Assembly: GCA_014075255.1 (NCBI GenBank)
Contig: CP046178.1
Location: 630,001-694,000 of the forward strand
Source of the DNA: Gammaproteobacteria bacterium
GTDB taxonomy: Bacteria; Pseudomonadota; Gammaproteobacteria; UBA4575
Direction: 5' to 3'
DNA: 64,000 nt
Both the position numbers and the translations under genes were made by a program. Within the stretch, counting starts at the first letter, position 1. Every line of letters starts with the position of its first letter. Below are positions 1 to 8,701 of this stretch, piece by piece. The notes under the pieces were generated by a model. It saw only the letters and a program-made list of their open reading frames with translations, had not been told where the DNA came from and did no database searches.

Positions 1-150
1 GTCCATTGACTTTTGCATCGCAGAACTCATGCCCATCATATTAGGTTGGGTGTTATTGCTTTCTTCTGCTTGTATTGTTGCAGTACTCGCTACGATTAAA
101 CATGCAACAATTGCTATTAATCGAAATAATTCATTTCTTCCTAACATCAT
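1..150 (-). CDS. Secreted Met-containing small protein, 3' part outside window
   Basis: The minus strand opens with ATG-ATG at 150-145, preceded by a GGAGAG ribosome-binding site four bases upstream. The 50 visible residues start with a charged segment (MMLGRNELFRL), then a hydrophobic stretch ending in an Ala-rich signal-peptide-like cut region (about residues 10-27), then a polar part containing NMMGMSS. It runs off the left edge, so length and family are unknown. It lies 48 bases downstream of the DUF302 gene on the same strand, so it is probably the next gene of that operon. The Met-rich mature part recalls its neighbour. No function is proposed. Confidence 0.6.
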   Translation of the reverse strand, partial: MMLGRNELFRLIAIVACLIVASTATIQAEESNNTQPNMMGMSSAMQKSMD

Positions 151-198
151 TACTCTCCGCTATTTAATTTAAATTCTAAAACTTATTAAGAACTAATT

Positions 199-1530
199 TT
201 AAAAATCGCCTGTGGCAGCACCTTCCATAATGTAATGGAGGTTTTCTCTAATACGTTGTGCATCTTCACGAATACTTTTAGCTAAATGACTATTTGGATT
301 TTGCGAATAATCTAACCAACTTACATCCCAATCCATGGTCATTACCCATAATTTACCTTCACCGTCTTCAAGCAAAGCAATTTTGCACGGCAAGAACACA
401 ATAAATTCAGGAACCGCATCTAAAATATTTCTGGCCACTTCTGCATCGCAAAAACGAAACATTTCAACTTTTGCAGATGGTTTGCCCGTTACTGCCTCAA
501 TTTCTTTCCAAAGTTTACTTGAACCAACAAACTTAAAGTTAACTTCATTGGCACGTAACTTCATCGCCTCAACTGCGTCATCCCAAGAAATGCCCTCTTC
601 TACGGGTATTTTCTCAGCCATGATGCCCATCATGTCGCGCATCGATAGCGGGCTCATCGCCATCGCCGTTTGAAATGCGTTTTTCTTTGCTTCGCGAGAT
701 ACGCCAGGGGACAATTTATTTTTAGGCCAATATTGATAGGCTTGAGTGGGCATTCCAGGAATGGAGACTACAGGGAGCTGATCTGGAACTTCGCCTTCTA
801 AATATTCTTTGCTGGGTTGCCCAAACATACTAAACATCATTTTTGGGTCCATGGTCATCATCATGGTATTCATGTTTTGTGGATGAGTCATACTGTTAAT
901 AGGATGACTCATCATAGCGTTTGGATTCATCATCATTGCAGGATTCATCATTGGGCCCATCATGCTCATCATCATAGGAGCCATCATCGCCATAGGGTTC
1001 ATAAACATGCCAGGATGCATCATTCCTGGGTTCATCATGTTTTGATTAAGCATGGGCATGGTTGAATGTGGAGACATCCAAGGATGGTTCGCAGGTACTT
1101 GGCTTGTCATAGCAGTATTGTTAGCAGCAGTTTCTGTATTTACTTCTTGCTCAATTTCTTTTTTAAATTCTGGTTTAGTTTCTGGCGCTGCTTCCGCTGC
1201 AGTTTCTAAAATTGTTTCTGATTCAATTTCTGGTGTCGTGGCCGCTTCTGCTATTTCTAACTTCTCAATAGATTCTTCAGAACCGACAAGCTCGACGGCC
1301 TCATCTTGCATAACCTTTATAGTATCTTCAGAACTTAATTCTTCTTCAAAAGTATCATCTTCAATGATTTCTTCTAGTGCCGAACTTATGCTTCCGTCAA
1401 CGTTAGCTACTACTTCCACGGATTCCTGCGCAGGTTGGGTAAAGCTCGCTACCTTCGAATATACAACTTGGTAGTTTGTAAGTAGCAACCAACCAAGTAA
1501 TCCAAATACAAAAAGAATTATCGTTTTCAT
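199..1530 (-). CDS. DUF302 protein with long Met-rich segment
   Basis: 443 residues. Residues 1-25 are a hydrophobic signal or anchor. Residues about 38-140 are Glu-rich and low-complexity. Residues 152-236 contain about 33 Met in 85 positions, with Asn, Pro and His (NPMAMMAPMMMSMMGPMM type). The last 170 residues match the DUF302 family as I know it: a conserved alpha/beta region with FRFCDAEVA, FLPCKIAL and VMTMDWD. DUF302 proteins are often found near sulfur and redox genes, with no settled biochemical role. A periplasmic Met-rich segment could bind Cu(I), which is inference. It is transcribed divergently from the cytochrome and fccAB genes, and the intergenic region holds two palindromes. 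Confidence 0.75.
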   Translation of the reverse strand: MKTIILFVFGLLGWLLLTNYQVVYSKVASFTQPAQESVEVVANVDGSISSALEEIIEDDTFEEELSSEDTIKVMQDEAVELVGSEESIEKLEIAEAATTPEIESETILETAAEAAPETKPEFKKEIEQEVNTETAANNTAMTSQVPANHPWMSPHSTMPMLNQNMMNPGMMHPGMFMNPMAMMAPMMMSMMGPMMNPAMMMNPNAMMSHPINSMTHPQNMNTMMMTMDPKMMFSMFGQPSKEYLEGEVPDQLPVVSIPGMPTQAYQYWPKNKLSPGVSREAKKNAFQTAMAMSPLSMRDMMGIMAEKIPVEEGISWDDAVEAMKLRANEVNFKFVGSSKLWKEIEAVTGKPSAKVEMFRFCDAEVARNILDAVPEFIVFLPCKIALLEDGEGKLWVMTMDWDVSWLDYSQNPNSHLAKSIREDAQRIRENLHYIMEGAATGDF

Positions 1531-1582
1531 TATATCTAAGTGCCAGTAATGTAGATTTAGTTATCTAGCGTTTATTTTAAGT

Positions 1583-1632
1583 ATTAGAACATAGTAATAT
1601 AACAATATATTATTATATTACTATGTTCTAAT
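1583..1632. repeat. Perfect 20-bp inverted repeat, 10-nt loop
   Basis: Arm 1583-1602 begins ATTAGAACATAG; arm 1613-1632 is its exact reverse complement ending CTATGTTCTAAT. The loop is ten AT-rich bases. It lies about 50 bases upstream of the DUF302 start codon, within the divergent promoter region. It could be an operator, a cruciform or the relic of a miniature mobile element. There is no T-run that would make it a clear terminator. Confidence 0.85.
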
Positions 1633-1663
1633 TCATTTTACTTATTGTAAGCTTAAATTATTA

Positions 1664-1692
1664 ATATAACTATATATTACATATAGTTATAT
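1664..1692. repeat. Perfect 12-bp inverted repeat, 5-nt loop
   Basis: ATATAACTATAT (1664-1675) and ATATAGTTATAT (1681-1692) are exact reverse complements around ATTAC. It sits 32 bases from the larger palindrome. Role unknown; possibly a paired regulator site. Confidence 0.8.
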
Positions 1693-1948
1693 CTTTTGTA
1701 TAAAGTATATTATTAAGATATTAAAACTTACTACGTCTTTAAAATATTTTTATTTAAAGTTAAGGATAGTTGAATTACGTTGCTTATGAATTAGTTTATT
1801 AGTTTTTAATATATCAACAATGACAACATAAATTAGGTATGTGCATGCACCAGTGGCACAATGAATCAAATTAAAACAATAATTGCTATCAATACAAAGT
1901 GTTTTTTAAAATTTTCTTTTTCTCCCTGAATAATTCGGATCAGAATTA

Positions 1949-2470
1949 ATGAAATTATTATCTGTCCTTGTTTTATTAGGGGTTGGCTTTGCTTTTGCGA
2001 TGGCCTCTTCCATGACTTTGGAAACCACTAATGAAACTGAATTCTGTACTTCTTGTCATTCTATGCAATGGGTTAAAGAAGAATGGATGGAAAGTAAGCA
2101 TTACTCCAATATTTACGGTGTACGCGCTAATTGCTCGGATTGTCATGTACCGCACGATACGGGTCCAAAGTTAGTCGCAAAACTACGTGCGGCAAAAGAC
2201 GTTTGGCATGAAATTATAGGTACGATAGATAGCGAAGAAAAATTTGAACATCATCGGTGGCAAATGGCCAATGCTGTATGGGATCGGATGAAAGCTTCAG
2301 ATTCTCGCGAATGTAAATCTTGTCACACTGTCGCAGCAATGGATCTTAAAGAACAAGATCGATCAGCACGCAAAAAACATAAGAAAATTGCTAAAGGCAG
2401 TAGCACCAAAACATGCATAGACTGTCATAAAGGAATGGCGCATGAAGTTCCGAAAGAACCTGAGGAATGA
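1949..2470 (+). CDS. NapC/NirT-type tetraheme c-type cytochrome
   Basis: 173 residues with an N-terminal hydrophobic signal-anchor (residues 1-19) and four CxxCH haem sites: CTSCH near 33, CSDCH near 62, CKSCH near 122 and CIDCH near 155. This spacing and the FCTSCHSM opening fit the NapC/NirT family, membrane-anchored quinol dehydrogenases that pass electrons to periplasmic partners. Next to fccAB it could link the quinone pool to sulfur or nitrogen redox enzymes in the periplasm, but the partner is not shown by the sequence. The ATG has only a weak ribosome-binding site upstream. The gene is 158 bases upstream of fccA on the same strand. Confidence 0.85.
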   Translation: MKLLSVLVLLGVGFAFAMASSMTLETTNETEFCTSCHSMQWVKEEWMESKHYSNIYGVRANCSDCHVPHDTGPKLVAKLRAAKDVWHEIIGTIDSEEKFEHHRWQMANAVWDRMKASDSRECKSCHTVAAMDLKEQDRSARKKHKKIAKGSSTKTCIDCHKGMAHEVPKEPEE

Positions 2471-2487
2471 GTATAAAACTTAGCATA

Positions 2488-2501
2488 TTGATTTAAATCA
2501 G
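2488..2501. promoter_or_regulatory. FNR/ANR-like box upstream of fccA
   Basis: TTGATTTAAATCAG differs from the FNR consensus TTGAT-N4-ATCAA at one half-site position. It lies 127 bases before the fccA start codon, between the tetraheme cytochrome gene and fccA. Oxygen-responsive control of the sulfide dehydrogenase is plausible but inferred. Confidence 0.45.
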
Positions 2502-2628
2502 CATATTTCTATAGAAAAGCGCTAAATACTGTGAATTCTATGTGCTAAAGTTTCATAAAGTAATTAGTTTTTCTATAAGACTTTTACAAAATTAATAACA
2601 AATATGGATCCAGGACAGGAGAAGTTCT

Positions 2629-3291
2629 ATGTTTAATCATCGTATCCTCGCGACTCTATTAACTATTGTCGTTGGTATAAGTTTCATATCACCCGCAGCT
2701 GCAGAAGGTGCTAGCGCTGAAATGCTCTCAAACACATGTTTGGGTTGCCATGGGCCAGGTGGCATTAGTGCCGGTCCTGCCACACCCACAATTTCTGGGA
2801 TGTCGGAGCTATACATCATTGCCGCAATGTTGGCGTATAAATATGATAACGACGAAGACAAGGTTGACGCCATTATAGAAGCGGATGCAGAGCTTGAAGA
2901 TGTAGAATTTTTTGCTAGAACGTCTACCGTAATGAATCGAATTTCTAAAGGTTATTCTGAAGCAGAAATAAAAACCATTGCAAAGCATTTTGCTGACTTG
3001 CCGTTTGAAGGAGCGAATCAAAATGCTGATGCTGGCCAAGCAAAAGCTGGTGCAGCCTTGCATGAGACGCATTGTGAGAAATGCCATGAAGATGGCGGAA
3101 GTTCCGCTGAAGATGATGCTGGCGTGTTAGCCGGTCAATGGGTACCTTATCTTGAATACACCATGGCTGATTTTGCCAGTGGCGATCGAGATATGCCTAA
3201 GAAAATGAAAAAGCAAATGGAAGAAGCTCATGCGGCAAGTGGTGATGAAGCCGTGAGAGATCTAATCCAATTTTATGCTAATCAAAAATAG
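2629..3291 (+). CDS. fccA: Flavocytochrome c sulfide dehydrogenase, diheme cytochrome subunit
   Basis: 220 residues with a cleavable signal peptide (to about residue 25, SPAAAEG). There are two haem c sites: CLGCH near 37 and CEKCH near 149. Two cytochrome c lobes of the c4 type are the architecture of FccA, which takes electrons from the flavoprotein FccB during periplasmic sulfide oxidation. A strong AGGAG lies about eight bases before the ATG. fccB starts 25 bases after the stop, so the two are co-transcribed. Alone it could be called cytochrome c4; the fccB neighbour decides the name. Confidence 0.88.
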   Translation: MFNHRILATLLTIVVGISFISPAAAEGASAEMLSNTCLGCHGPGGISAGPATPTISGMSELYIIAAMLAYKYDNDEDKVDAIIEADAELEDVEFFARTSTVMNRISKGYSEAEIKTIAKHFADLPFEGANQNADAGQAKAGAALHETHCEKCHEDGGSSAEDDAGVLAGQWVPYLEYTMADFASGDRDMPKKMKKQMEEAHAASGDEAVRDLIQFYANQK

Positions 3292-3316
3292 TACCCGAGT
3301 ATTTAGGAGTCATAAC

Positions 3317-4630
3317 ATGTCTAAATTAAACAATTCAAAATTGGCAAGTTCTAAACTGTCTAGAAGAAATTTTTTAAAAGTTACCAGTGGTACTGTTGCA
3401 GCAACTACAGCAGGAATTGGTTTTCCGTTTATCGCAAGCGCGGCTAGTAAGCGCGTTGTGGTGGTGGGTGGCGGTGTTGGTGGCTTAATTGCCGCTAAAT
3501 ATATTGCTAAAGGTGATTCTTCAATTGAAGTAACTGTAGTTGAAGCAAAACCCGATCATCATACTTGTTTCATGAGCAATGAAGTTTTAGGCGGTGGTCG
3601 AGATATTTCTACGATTAAATTTGGTTACGATAACTTGGCTGATCACGGCATTAAACTGGTTCAAGATACCGTTACTATGATTGATGCAGAAGCACACAAA
3701 GTAATGACTGCAGGCGGCACAACATTGGAATTTGATCGTTGTGTAGTTTCACCAGGAATTTCGCTTAAGTTTGGTTCTATTGAAGGCTACAGTGAAGAGG
3801 CAGCAGAAGTGATGCCACATTCGTGGATAGCTGGAAAGCAAACAGCATTGCTTAGAAAGCAGTTAGAGGATATGGATGATGGTGGTTTAGTAGTAATTGC
3901 CCCTCCTCCAAACCCTTTCCGTTGTCCTCCAGGGCCTTATGAGCGTGCAGCACAAATTGCACACCATTTGAAACACCATAAGCCAAAATCTAAACTTCTT
4001 ATTCTTGATGCAAAAGATAAGTTTTCTAAGCAAGGTTTATTCATGCAAGGCTATAAAGATGTCTATGGTGAAATGATTGAATGGGTAGCGGCTGCAGACA
4101 CGGGTGGTGGCGTGAAGTCAGTAGATACTAAAGCAATGACCGTAAGCACAGACTTTGATGATCATAAAGTTGCGGTCGCGAATATTATTCCGGCGCAACA
4201 TGCTGCGAAGATTGCGCATGATTCTGACTTAGTTGATGACTCTGGTTGGTGCCCTGTGGACTTAGGTACTTTCGAGTCTAAGAAGCATAAAGATATTCAT
4301 GTAATTGGCGATGCAAGTATCGCAACCGGAATGCCAAAGTCTGGATATGCGGCCAGCACACAAGCAAAAGCTTGCGCGGCGGCAGTAATTAGTATGTTAC
4401 AAGGTAATGATGCACCTACTACCTCATACGCTAATGCTTGTTACAGCTTAATTGCACCAGACTATGGAATTTCTGTGGTCGCAGTATATAAACTTGCAGA
4501 AGATCGATCTAAGATTGAAAAAATAGCAGGTGGCTTAACACCAATGGATGCTTCTGCTGACGCACGTAACCGTGAAGTGCAATATGCCTATAGTTGGTTT
4601 AACAATATGACCGCAGAGATGTTTGGATAA
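3317..4630 (+). CDS. fccB: Flavocytochrome c sulfide dehydrogenase, flavoprotein subunit
   Basis: 437 residues from the ATG at 3317, chosen because TAGGAG lies just upstream; the open frame extends further 5' into fccA without a better site. It has a twin-arginine signal (SRRNFLKVT, residues about 14-22) and a Rossmann FAD site ([17 protein letters not shown]). Redox-cysteine regions HTCFMSNEV and [13 protein letters not shown] are present, as is the typical C-terminal [13 protein letters not shown]. It oxidises sulfide to sulfur or polysulfide in the periplasm and passes electrons to FccA. A clear terminator follows 22 bases after the stop. Confidence 0.93.
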   Translation: MSKLNNSKLASSKLSRRNFLKVTSGTVAATTAGIGFPFIASAASKRVVVVGGGVGGLIAAKYIAKGDSSIEVTVVEAKPDHHTCFMSNEVLGGGRDISTIKFGYDNLADHGIKLVQDTVTMIDAEAHKVMTAGGTTLEFDRCVVSPGISLKFGSIEGYSEEAAEVMPHSWIAGKQTALLRKQLEDMDDGGLVVIAPPPNPFRCPPGPYERAAQIAHHLKHHKPKSKLLILDAKDKFSKQGLFMQGYKDVYGEMIEWVAAADTGGGVKSVDTKAMTVSTDFDDHKVAVANIIPAQHAAKIAHDSDLVDDSGWCPVDLGTFESKKHKDIHVIGDASIATGMPKSGYAASTQAKACAAAVISMLQGNDAPTTSYANACYSLIAPDYGISVVAVYKLAEDRSKIEKIAGGLTPMDASADARNREVQYAYSWFNNMTAEMFG

Positions 4631-4652
4631 ACTTATTGCTAACTCGATTATT

Positions 4653-4679
4653 AAAGGGGACTTTATGTCCCCTTTTTTT
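4653..4679 (+). terminator. Rho-independent terminator after fccB
   Basis: AAAGGGGAC (4653-4661) pairs perfectly with GTCCCCTTT (4667-4675) around a TTTAT loop, followed by a T-run to 4679. Confidence 0.92.
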
Positions 4680-4704
4680 ATTCTATAAATAATTGGGGAA
4701 ACGT

Positions 4705-5754
4705 ATGAATAAAATGATGATTGTAAAACTTATTGTCCTAACATTTTCTATATTTATGAGCCAATGTTTATTTGCAGAAGATCTGCAAATGTTGTCTATT
4801 ATGGATGCCAGCAGAAACATGGAGATGCATCGCATGCCTCTGCCGGTTAACTGGAAATTGAACGTTCCAAAAACTGCTGACGATCCAAACATGATTGGTC
4901 CAGGTGGAATAAAGGTGTACTACCGAACAGGTGGAAATTTTTCCTACAGCGACGACCCTTATATGCAGCAGATATATCAACAAAGCGGCCAGAAAATGCG
5001 CGCACCCATCAGTGCTGCACAAATTATAGAACAAGATCTTGTGCCACAACTCACTAACCATGGTATGAAATTTATAAAACAATACCCTCTACCTGAAATT
5101 GCACAAAGAAGTAAAACCTATAGCAATAAATTGTACAAAAGCATGCCGTCACAAGAGTATTTTGATGCGGCAGGTTCAGAATGGAAAAGTGAGAATGGTA
5201 ATACTGTATTAGTCATTGTTGATGAAACCGTAAGCAATGGACAAGGTAGTGTTTTTTGGTACTACCAGCTTAAAGTCCTTGAGGCGCCTGCAGAACAATT
5301 CGAATCTGCGAAAGCCGCATTAATCTATGGCATTGTAAACACGCAAGATAATCCTAAACAAATCCAAGCTTACAACACGAGTGAACAACAAAAGTCTAAT
5401 CAGAGCATGTCACAACATAATGCACGGATGAAACAAAACCAACAAAATTTTGACCGACAACAACAAATTCATCGCGAAACTAATGACGCGGTCAATGATT
5501 CAATTATGAGCACTTATCGTAACCAAGATGCAGCTAGTGATCGCGCGCAACAACAAAGAATAAATACGATTAACGATGAGAGTACAGTTACCAGTCCATA
5601 TGACGGCGAACAATACCAAGTAGACTCTGGATCGGATCAATATTGGATTAACAGAGATGGGGAATACATTCAAAGTGATGACGCGTTTTATGATCCGAAC
5701 ATGGATCAAGAGCAAAATAATCAGGAATGGCAGCAAGTGGAGCCGCAGTATTGA
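4705..5754 (+). CDS. Secreted protein of unknown function, Gln/Asn-rich tail
   Basis: 349 residues from the ATG at 4705, chosen because GGGGAA lies just upstream; an in-frame TTG at 4693 is less likely. Residues 1-24 form a signal peptide ending QCLFA. The region to about residue 215 looks like a folded domain (WKLNVPKTADDPNMIGPG, then SGSEW-like and VFWYYQLKVL segments). From about 220 onward it is low-complexity and rich in Gln, Asn, Asp and Ser. I do not recognise the family. It follows the fccB terminator and converges with the next minus-strand gene, so it is probably its own unit in the periplasm or cell surface. Confidence 0.75.
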   Translation: MNKMMIVKLIVLTFSIFMSQCLFAEDLQMLSIMDASRNMEMHRMPLPVNWKLNVPKTADDPNMIGPGGIKVYYRTGGNFSYSDDPYMQQIYQQSGQKMRAPISAAQIIEQDLVPQLTNHGMKFIKQYPLPEIAQRSKTYSNKLYKSMPSQEYFDAAGSEWKSENGNTVLVIVDETVSNGQGSVFWYYQLKVLEAPAEQFESAKAALIYGIVNTQDNPKQIQAYNTSEQQKSNQSMSQHNARMKQNQQNFDRQQQIHRETNDAVNDSIMSTYRNQDAASDRAQQQRINTINDESTVTSPYDGEQYQVDSGSDQYWINRDGEYIQSDDAFYDPNMDQEQNNQEWQQVEPQY

Positions 5755-5775
5755 GTCATTACTGAATAGTTAAAA

Positions 5776-6342
5776 TCATAAGTTTATCTTAACGGTAAAC
5801 GCGCCTCTGATCTGTCCTATCTCAAACCCTGTTGCTTGATCATGCGGATATAAATTCTTAATACTTTCTTTTACTGACGGTGCAAGCGTGCTTCCATGGC
5901 ACAATATGCAAGGTTCTTGCATAGGAATCGCTTTCATATAGCGAAATACTTCTTTATTATTTTCAGCTACCACTTCATGTATTTCTAAAGATTTTAAATC
6001 TGAACTTGATTCCACTTGAGAAGAAAACCACATCAATTGTTTCGTCTCCCAAGCATCTGGCTGGTTTGCAGGGTTTCGAATTTTGAGTGATGTGCGCCCT
6101 ACTTTTAGATCATTGCGGATTGATATTGCAGTGCTAATTTTAACTGCATCAATATTGCAGACTGAAATAGCAGAAATTGGCCCCTCAGATTGAAGGGTAT
6201 CAACTAGTTTGCTTTTTAATTGGTCACCTAATTGTTTACTTACTACACGGCTTAATAATAATTCCCCATCTACGTTTTTTGAACATGCAACTATGACGCA
6301 GGAAAAGATACAAATATAAATAAATAAATTGATTTTTTTCAA
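5776..6342 (-). CDS. Tll0287-like (DUF3365) haem lipoprotein
   Basis: 188 residues from a TTG start; I see no in-frame ATG before the conserved part. The N-terminus is hydrophobic and ends in VACSKN, a possible lipobox, suggesting a membrane-anchored periplasmic lipoprotein. One haem c site, CILCH, lies near residue 149, followed by the family-like YPHDQATGFEIGQIRGAFTVKI ending. It fits the DUF3365/Tll0287 family, whose members bind one haem and are thought to sense or carry electrons. It lies 10 bases downstream of the DsrE-family gene, so the two form a minus-strand operon. Confidence 0.7.
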   Translation of the reverse strand: MKKINLFIYICIFSCVIVACSKNVDGELLLSRVVSKQLGDQLKSKLVDTLQSEGPISAISVCNIDAVKISTAISIRNDLKVGRTSLKIRNPANQPDAWETKQLMWFSSQVESSSDLKSLEIHEVVAENNKEVFRYMKAIPMQEPCILCHGSTLAPSVKESIKNLYPHDQATGFEIGQIRGAFTVKINL

Positions 6343-6352
6343 ATTTTTTAAT

Positions 6353-6958
6353 CTATATAAATAGGCAAATGTCAGATTTTTGTGCTTCAGGTAAGAAAGA
6401 CGCAGCCCCTACCCAGTCTGTTACCTCATCAATAAATTCTTCTCTTTCGAAACCAAATAGATCTACGGTCATTTGACAGGCCACCATTTTAACTTCAGCT
6501 TCAATAGACAATTCACGTAATTCTTGAATACTCGCAACACCTTTGCTACTTAGTGTTTGCTTCATCATAGAAGTGGCAAATTTTTCAAACCCAGGAATAT
6601 TGCTACTCAATGCATTAGGAATATTCCATTGCACATTCTTAAACCAATCAGGTCCAAATGGCATTTTCATCGGCATGGCAGGATTACCAAGCGGCGAAAT
6701 TTCTAAATCAAGATCTTTTTTTAGTAAATTTAAACCATAGAATGTAAAAAAGCAGGATACATCCCAGCCTAGTGCAGCTGCGGTTGAGGCAAGAATAAAA
6801 GGTGGATAGGCCATATCCATAGTGCCTTTGGTAGCAATAAGTGAAAGTTGAGGTGTTCTAGCCTCTTCACGTTCTTGAAGTTTTTGTTCTAGTCTTTCAT
6901 CAAACCACTTGTTTAATGTTTCTTGATCTATGTTTTGTATATCGAGTGTGTCTGACAT
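6353..6958 (-). CDS. DsrE/DsrF/DrsH-family sulfur-carrier-like protein
   Basis: 201 residues. After a coiled, charged N-terminus (about residues 1-40, ERLEQKLQEREEAR), the sequence enters the DsrE fold: LSLIATKGTMDMAYPPFILASTA, WDVSCFFTFYGL and the C-terminal VKMVACQMTVDLFGF. The Cys in VACQM aligns with the conserved cysteine of DsrE2-type proteins that bind sulfane sulfur in cytoplasmic trafficking; that functional transfer is inference. GGGAGG lies just upstream of the ATG. With the Tll0287-like gene it forms an operon converging on the 4.7-kb gene, near fccAB. Confidence 0.82.
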   Translation of the reverse strand: MSDTLDIQNIDQETLNKWFDERLEQKLQEREEARTPQLSLIATKGTMDMAYPPFILASTAAALGWDVSCFFTFYGLNLLKKDLDLEISPLGNPAMPMKMPFGPDWFKNVQWNIPNALSSNIPGFEKFATSMMKQTLSSKGVASIQELRELSIEAEVKMVACQMTVDLFGFEREEFIDEVTDWVGAASFLPEAQKSDICLFI

Positions 6959-7413
6959 CGCACCCTCCCAGGTTACTTATTCTCTGAATTAAGTATATTA
7001 ACATTTACTTATACTGAGGACTTTATCAAACTCGTCCACAATTGTTGTGTGCCCAATGGGGGTGGTCTGCTGTAAATGACATCTAAATGTCCAAAAAAAT
7101 TGTAATTTCCTAACAATATTATTAGATATTTTATGAAGTTATAGAGGTTAAGTGATGCTTTTTATTATTAAAAATATTTAAATAGAGAACTGCTTATTGA
7201 AATTCTTAAATTTTCTGTACGAGATATATTTTTCATTCGTAGATAGACGTTGATTCTGTGTGAAATTTCGCTACCAAATATAAGCTATTTACTACCCCTC
7301 ATCAGGGCATTAGTATCTGAATAGAGTAGAAAACTCTATGTTTAATGAGTGAGTTAGAGTCGAGGTAAGAGTCAGTTTAGAGCTGCTCATAATTCTGCTT
7401 TTAACTAGAATTA
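6959..7413. other. Intergenic region between dsrE-like gene and tRNA-Glu
   Basis: About 455 AT-rich bases. The left end must hold the promoter of the DsrE-family operon; the right end is the region downstream of tRNA-Glu. No ORF or RNA that I can support. A hairpin (arms 7388-7396 and 7407-7415) overlaps the tRNA 3' end and could be a processing or termination signal, though no T-run follows. Confidence 0.6.
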
Positions 7414-7489
7414 TGGCGTCCCCAAGGGGATTCGAACCCCTGTTGCCGCCGTGAAAGGGCAGTGTCCTAGGCCTCTAGACGATGGGGAC
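7414..7489 (-). tRNA. tRNA-Glu (TTC)
   Basis: 76 bases including encoded CCA. The minus strand begins GTCCCCATCGTCTAGAGG, with anticodon loop CTTTCAC giving TTC and the T-arm GGTTCGAATCC. It is nearly identical to the enterobacterial tRNA-Glu. Confidence 0.97.
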
Positions 7490-7646
7490 ATATTTGAGTT
7501 TTACACCCTATTGAAGAATTTCTTCTTTAACAGAGGCGGCGAAAGTTACGCTAACCATGCTTTTGCTGTCAAGTAGATTGATTAGATAGTTTAAATGAAC
7601 CTAAATACATACATTCAACCACGCAGCGGATCATAATAAATAAAGA

Positions 7647-8537
7647 ATGGATGCTACAACCTTAACCAATCTATGGCCTAAAATAGAAATGAAGCTGCCC
7701 CGCTGGGTTAGCATTGCATTAGCTATACTCATTTTAATTACCTTGGCTAAGGTAATTGTAGGATTTTTTGACAGTGGCTCAAATAAAGTCATAACGACTC
7801 CTACCGCTACTAACACCAATGTAAAACCACAACCACGCACTAATCACGATCGTAAGATTGCTCAACTACATCTAATGGGGAAACCTGCCCCGGCTACTTC
7901 TACTAAACAAGTTAAAGATGCACCTGAAACCACCCTCAACCTAAAATTGTTGGGTGTTCTCGCGGGAGGCAAGGACTATGGCTACGCCATTATTTCTAGT
8001 GGTGGAAATAAAATTAAGCATTACGGATTAGGTGATGATGTGCCTGGTGGCGCAACACTACATGCTGTTTTTTCTGATCGAGTAATTTTAGAGCGCGATA
8101 TACGCATGGAAACTTTGCGTTTACCTCGTGCCAATGCCAAAGGATTTAATCAAAAGAAAACAAAGAAAACTACTAAGGCAGCTATTCAACAAACTAAACC
8201 TGCAGGAAATGAGACTAACTTCGAAACAGTGGGCCAATTTCGCCAAGAGATTATGAAAAACCCTGTGCGTTTGACGGAATTTATCAACGCAATTCCTGAA
8301 AATAATGAAGATGGCAAATTTATGGGTTATAAGCTTACGCCTAGCAAAAACACAGATATGTTTTATCAGCTTGGCTTGGAACCAGGTGACGTGGTCGTAA
8401 ATATCAATGACATCGTCTTAGATGCACCCAATAAAGGCCCTAAGGCAATGCAGACATTATCGACGGCAACGGAAATTAAGATGATCGTGATGCGCGCAGG
8501 GACTGAAATCACCTTATTTCAGAATATGAGCCAATAG
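7647..8537 (+). CDS. gspC: Type II secretion protein C (inner-membrane clamp)
   Basis: 296 residues with a short cytoplasmic N-terminus and one membrane helix (about residues 19-40, VSIALAILILITLAKVIVGF). A periplasmic HR domain follows (TLNLKLLGVLAGG...GYAIISSGG, about 92-165), then a Lys/Gln-rich linker. The C-terminal PDZ-like domain contains GYKLTPSKNTDMFYQLGLEPGDVVVNINDI (about 228-290). GspC links the inner-membrane platform to the secretin GspD. It is the first gene of the operon, 157 bases downstream of the divergently read tRNA-Glu, so the main promoter should be in that gap. Confidence 0.92.
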   Translation: MDATTLTNLWPKIEMKLPRWVSIALAILILITLAKVIVGFFDSGSNKVITTPTATNTNVKPQPRTNHDRKIAQLHLMGKPAPATSTKQVKDAPETTLNLKLLGVLAGGKDYGYAIISSGGNKIKHYGLGDDVPGGATLHAVFSDRVILERDIRMETLRLPRANAKGFNQKKTKKTTKAAIQQTKPAGNETNFETVGQFRQEIMKNPVRLTEFINAIPENNEDGKFMGYKLTPSKNTDMFYQLGLEPGDVVVNINDIVLDAPNKGPKAMQTLSTATEIKMIVMRAGTEITLFQNMSQ

Positions 8538-8701
8538 GCTAATGAGATGCCCGTTGATCAAGGAATAAACAACACAGGGTTATATGTGATCAAGCAGACA
8601 CAGATATTAGTGTATAAACCACAGGCATATTCTATGCGTTATAGCGATATCCTGATAAGCTGAAAAAATCAATATTTACATTGTATAAGCTACATAACTA
8701 T

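Larger units (their letters stand above)
1531..1948. other. AT-rich divergent intergenic region
   Basis: 418 bases between the start of the DUF302 gene (minus) and the tetraheme cytochrome gene (plus). I see no credible ORF. It holds two strong inverted repeats (1583-1632 and 1664-1692) and must also contain promoters in both directions. Confidence 0.7.

Noticed and set aside
817-1065. His-rich 82-residue ORF on the plus strand
   Set aside because: It is the antisense reading of the Met-rich DUF302 region, where ATG codons read as CAT (His).
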